Below are positions 6,583 through 8,028 of a DNA stretch of 8,028 nt, in pieces. The notes beneath the pieces are model-generated. The model was not told the origin of the DNA and did not search any database. It saw nothing but the letters and a program-made list of their open reading frames with translations. Both the position numbers and the translations under genes were made by a program. The stretch is from an uncultured Clostridia bacterium (GTDB taxonomy: Bacteria > Bacillota > Clostridia > Oscillospirales > Ruminococcaceae). How positions within the stretch are numbered: position 1 is the first letter of the stretch; every line of letters begins with the position of its first letter. The DNA lies in contig CAMYUO010000063.1 in the NCBI GenBank assembly GCA_947302065.1, positions 1-8,028 of the forward strand. Direction: 5' to 3'.

Positions 6583-7824
6583 CTATGCCTCCTGCCTGTC
6601 GAGCTTTATGCGTATGCGGTCTATCTTCTGCTCGTCTTCCATTTTTACTGTTATCTCAAACGGCGGGCAGAGTATGCACTCGTCGTTTTCGGGTATCCTG
6701 TCGAGGATATCCATGACCCAGCCGCCCATTGAGTTCATGTCCGTCTGTATCGTGTCCTCGTCAAGCTCCATGCGTTCAAGGAAATCGCTCACCGAAAGCT
6801 CGGGAGATATTTCCACGGTGCCGTCTGAAAGCTTTACAAAGCTGGTATCGTCGCCGTCACTCTCGTCGTATATCTCACCGACAAGCTCCTCGATTATGTC
6901 CTCAAGCGTGCATATACCCTCTGTTCCGCCGTACTGGTCGATGACCACCGCCATATGCACCTTTGCCTTCTGCATCTTTTTGAGCGCCTCGGATATGCGC
7001 ATCGTCTCGCTGATGTAGACGGGCTTTTTGATTATGTCGGCAAGCGACTTTTTCTTTTTGCTCAGATAAAGCTCGAACACGTCGGACTGGTGTATAACGC
7101 CGATGATGTGGTCGATGTCCTTTTCATAAACGGGCAGACGGCTGTATTTGGTCGAGATGCAAAGGTCTTTTACCTTTTCAAGACTGTCGCTTATCTCGAC
7201 CGCCTCGATGTTCACTCTCGGCACAAGTATCTTGTCAATCGTTATCTCGTCAAATTCGAGCGCAGAGCGCACAAGGTCGGATTCCTGCTCCTCGAGCACG
7301 CCCTCGTCCTCTATCTCGTCGATGATGTATTTGAGCTCTTCCTCGGTGATGGACGGCTCTTCTTTTTTCTTGCCCGCAAGTTTTGAAACGAACTTGGTAA
7401 GCTTTGAAAACAGCCATATCAGCGGCGTGATGATAAACATGAACGCACGCAGAGGCGCAGCCATGATTATCGAGAACGATTCGGAGTTTTCCTTGGCCAG
7501 CGTTTTCGGGATTATCTCACCGAAAATGAGCACCAGAATTGTCATCACAAGCGTTGCCACGCCCACGCTGCCGCTTCCCAGATACTTAGTGAAAAGCACC
7601 GTTGCCAGCGCCGAGGAGAGTATATTCACCACGTTGTTGCCGATAAGTATCGCCGTGAGCGCCTTGTCAAAGTTCTCGCAGATGTAAAGTGCATTTTTTG
7701 CACTTTTGTTGCCCTCGTCCGCCAGCTTTTTGAGCCTTATCCTGTTGCATGACGAAAAGGCGGTCTCTGTCGCCGAGCATATAGCCGATATTATCAGCAG
7801 TATGATTATCAATGCTATGTCCAT
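6583..7824 (-). CDS. CNNM/CorC (HlyC) family membrane protein with paired CBS domains
   Basis: A 413-residue membrane protein of the hemolysin C/CorC group. Characterised relatives export magnesium or give magnesium resistance. The N-terminal DUF21 (CNNM) domain (about 1-150) has several hydrophobic segments with SATETAFSS (17-25), GNN (62-64) and GEIIPKTLA (102-110). An acidic linker (155-200) leads to two CBS domains at about 204-260 and 265-315, the second including DQYGGTEGICTLEDIIEELVGE (296-317). A CorC_HlyC C-terminal domain covers about 328-410. The ATG at 7824 is chosen because the promoter lies just upstream, so the frame open to 7956 cannot be coding at its 5' end. The Shine-Dalgarno (AAGGA at 7839-7843) is rather far away, 14 nt. 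It is the first gene of an operon with the potassium channel. The family is firm; magnesium as substrate is inferred from relatives. Confidence 0.92.
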   Translation of the reverse strand: MDIALIIILLIISAICSATETAFSSCNRIRLKKLADEGNKSAKNALYICENFDKALTAILIGNNVVNILSSALATVLFTKYLGSGSVGVATLVMTILVLIFGEIIPKTLAKENSESFSIIMAAPLRAFMFIITPLIWLFSKLTKFVSKLAGKKKEEPSITEEELKYIIDEIEDEGVLEEQESDLVRSALEFDEITIDKILVPRVNIEAVEISDSLEKVKDLCISTKYSRLPVYEKDIDHIIGVIHQSDVFELYLSKKKKSLADIIKKPVYISETMRISEALKKMQKAKVHMAVVIDQYGGTEGICTLEDIIEELVGEIYDESDGDDTSFVKLSDGTVEISPELSVSDFLERMELDEDTIQTDMNSMGGWVMDILDRIPENDECILCPPFEITVKMEDEQKIDRIRIKLDRQEA

Positions 7825-7873
7825 TGTTTTGTGTTCTTTCCTTATTGTCGTCAGTGTTTTCGTATTTATGATA

Positions 7874-7902
7874 ATGATAGCACATATCATTAGAAAATGC
7901 AA
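7874..7902 (-). promoter_or_regulatory. Sigma-A promoter of the CNNM/potassium-channel operon
   Basis: On the minus strand, TTGCAT (7897-7902) and TATCAT (7874-7879) are 17 nt apart, with TG one base before the -10 box. The predicted start of transcription is near 7867, giving a leader of about 43 nt before the ATG at 7824. I see no magnesium-sensing riboswitch in this short leader. Confidence 0.75.
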
Positions 7903-7994
7903 GCGGGTCAGTTTATTGGTTTCGATAACTACGGTCAAGCTTGCGTTATTTACCAAACTATGTTTGTTTTGCTGATAATAACAGGTTTTTTCGC

Positions 7995-8023
7995 CAAGCC
8001 TTTTTCTCGTAAAAAAAGGCTTG
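7995..8023. repeat. Inverted repeat at the right edge, possibly part of a terminator
   Basis: CAAGCCTTTTT (7995-8005) and AAAAAGGCTTG (8013-8023) form a perfect 11-bp stem with a 7-nt loop. It lies about 90 bp upstream of the CNNM operon promoter. Neither flank inside the window has the T run expected after a terminator, and the window ends 5 nt later. It may be part of a terminator of a neighbouring gene beyond the edge. Confidence 0.5.
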
Positions 8024-8028
8024 CGGGT

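Noticed and set aside
5605..6732. Long plus-strand open frame antisense to the potassium-channel gene.
   Set aside because: It lies opposite a well-supported channel gene, is rich in His, Arg, Asp and Tyr with no domain, and has no ribosome binding site. It is a codon-bias shadow.
7825..7867. Possible magnesium riboswitch in the leader of the CNNM operon.
   Set aside because: The leader is only about 43 nt, with no long stems, too short for M-box or similar elements.
7825..7956. A 44-residue N-terminal extension of the CNNM protein.
   Set aside because: It would start upstream of the predicted promoter at 7874-7902, and the family begins directly with the first membrane helix at the ATG at 7824.

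Overview
The window looks like chromosomal DNA from a Gram-positive anaerobe, most likely a Ruminococcus-like member of the Clostridia (Oscillospiraceae). The basis is the strong AGGAGG-type ribosome binding sites, the A/T-rich intergenic DNA between mid-GC genes, the clostridial style of the LTA-synthase and DusB proteins, and consensus sigma-A promoters. This placement is an inference from gene style, not a database match. I see six protein genes, all apparently intact, and no RNA genes, insertion sequences, CRISPR arrays or phage genes.

Left block (1-3741, minus strand). One operon is transcribed leftward from a consensus promoter at 3713-3741. It encodes an LTA-synthase/phosphoglycerol-transferase family membrane enzyme (1504-3654), a tRNA-dihydrouridine synthase of the DusB type (515-1504) and a four-helix GtrA-family membrane protein (13-522). 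Both internal junctions overlap, so translation is probably coupled. An 11-bp hairpin at the left edge, partly inside the last codons of the GtrA gene, ends the operon. The LTA-synthase and GtrA-like proteins plausibly both serve cell-envelope polymer assembly or decoration; dusB is a housekeeping passenger.

Centre (3655-4020). A divergent intergenic region of about 366 bp holds the promoter of the LTA operon, a very good extended -10 promoter for guaA, and three inverted repeats. One of these is a perfect 10-bp repeat followed by seven T that straddles the predicted guaA start of transcription. guaA (4021-5562, plus strand) encodes a full-length GMP synthetase and ends at a bidirectional terminator (5574-5604).

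Right block (5617-7956, minus strand). A two-gene operon runs leftward from a consensus promoter at 7874-7902. It encodes a CNNM/CorC-family membrane protein with paired CBS domains (6583-7824), then a six-helix voltage-gated-type potassium channel with a C-terminal TrkA_C-like domain (5617-6579). The channel gene starts with TTG, and its ribosome binding site lies inside the last codons of the upstream gene. Together they suggest a small cation-homeostasis unit. Another inverted repeat lies at the right edge (7995-8023).

No clearly new system stands out. The points most worth a second look are the guaA leader, the serine at the expected catalytic threonine of the LTA-synthase-like enzyme, and the channel/CNNM pairing.
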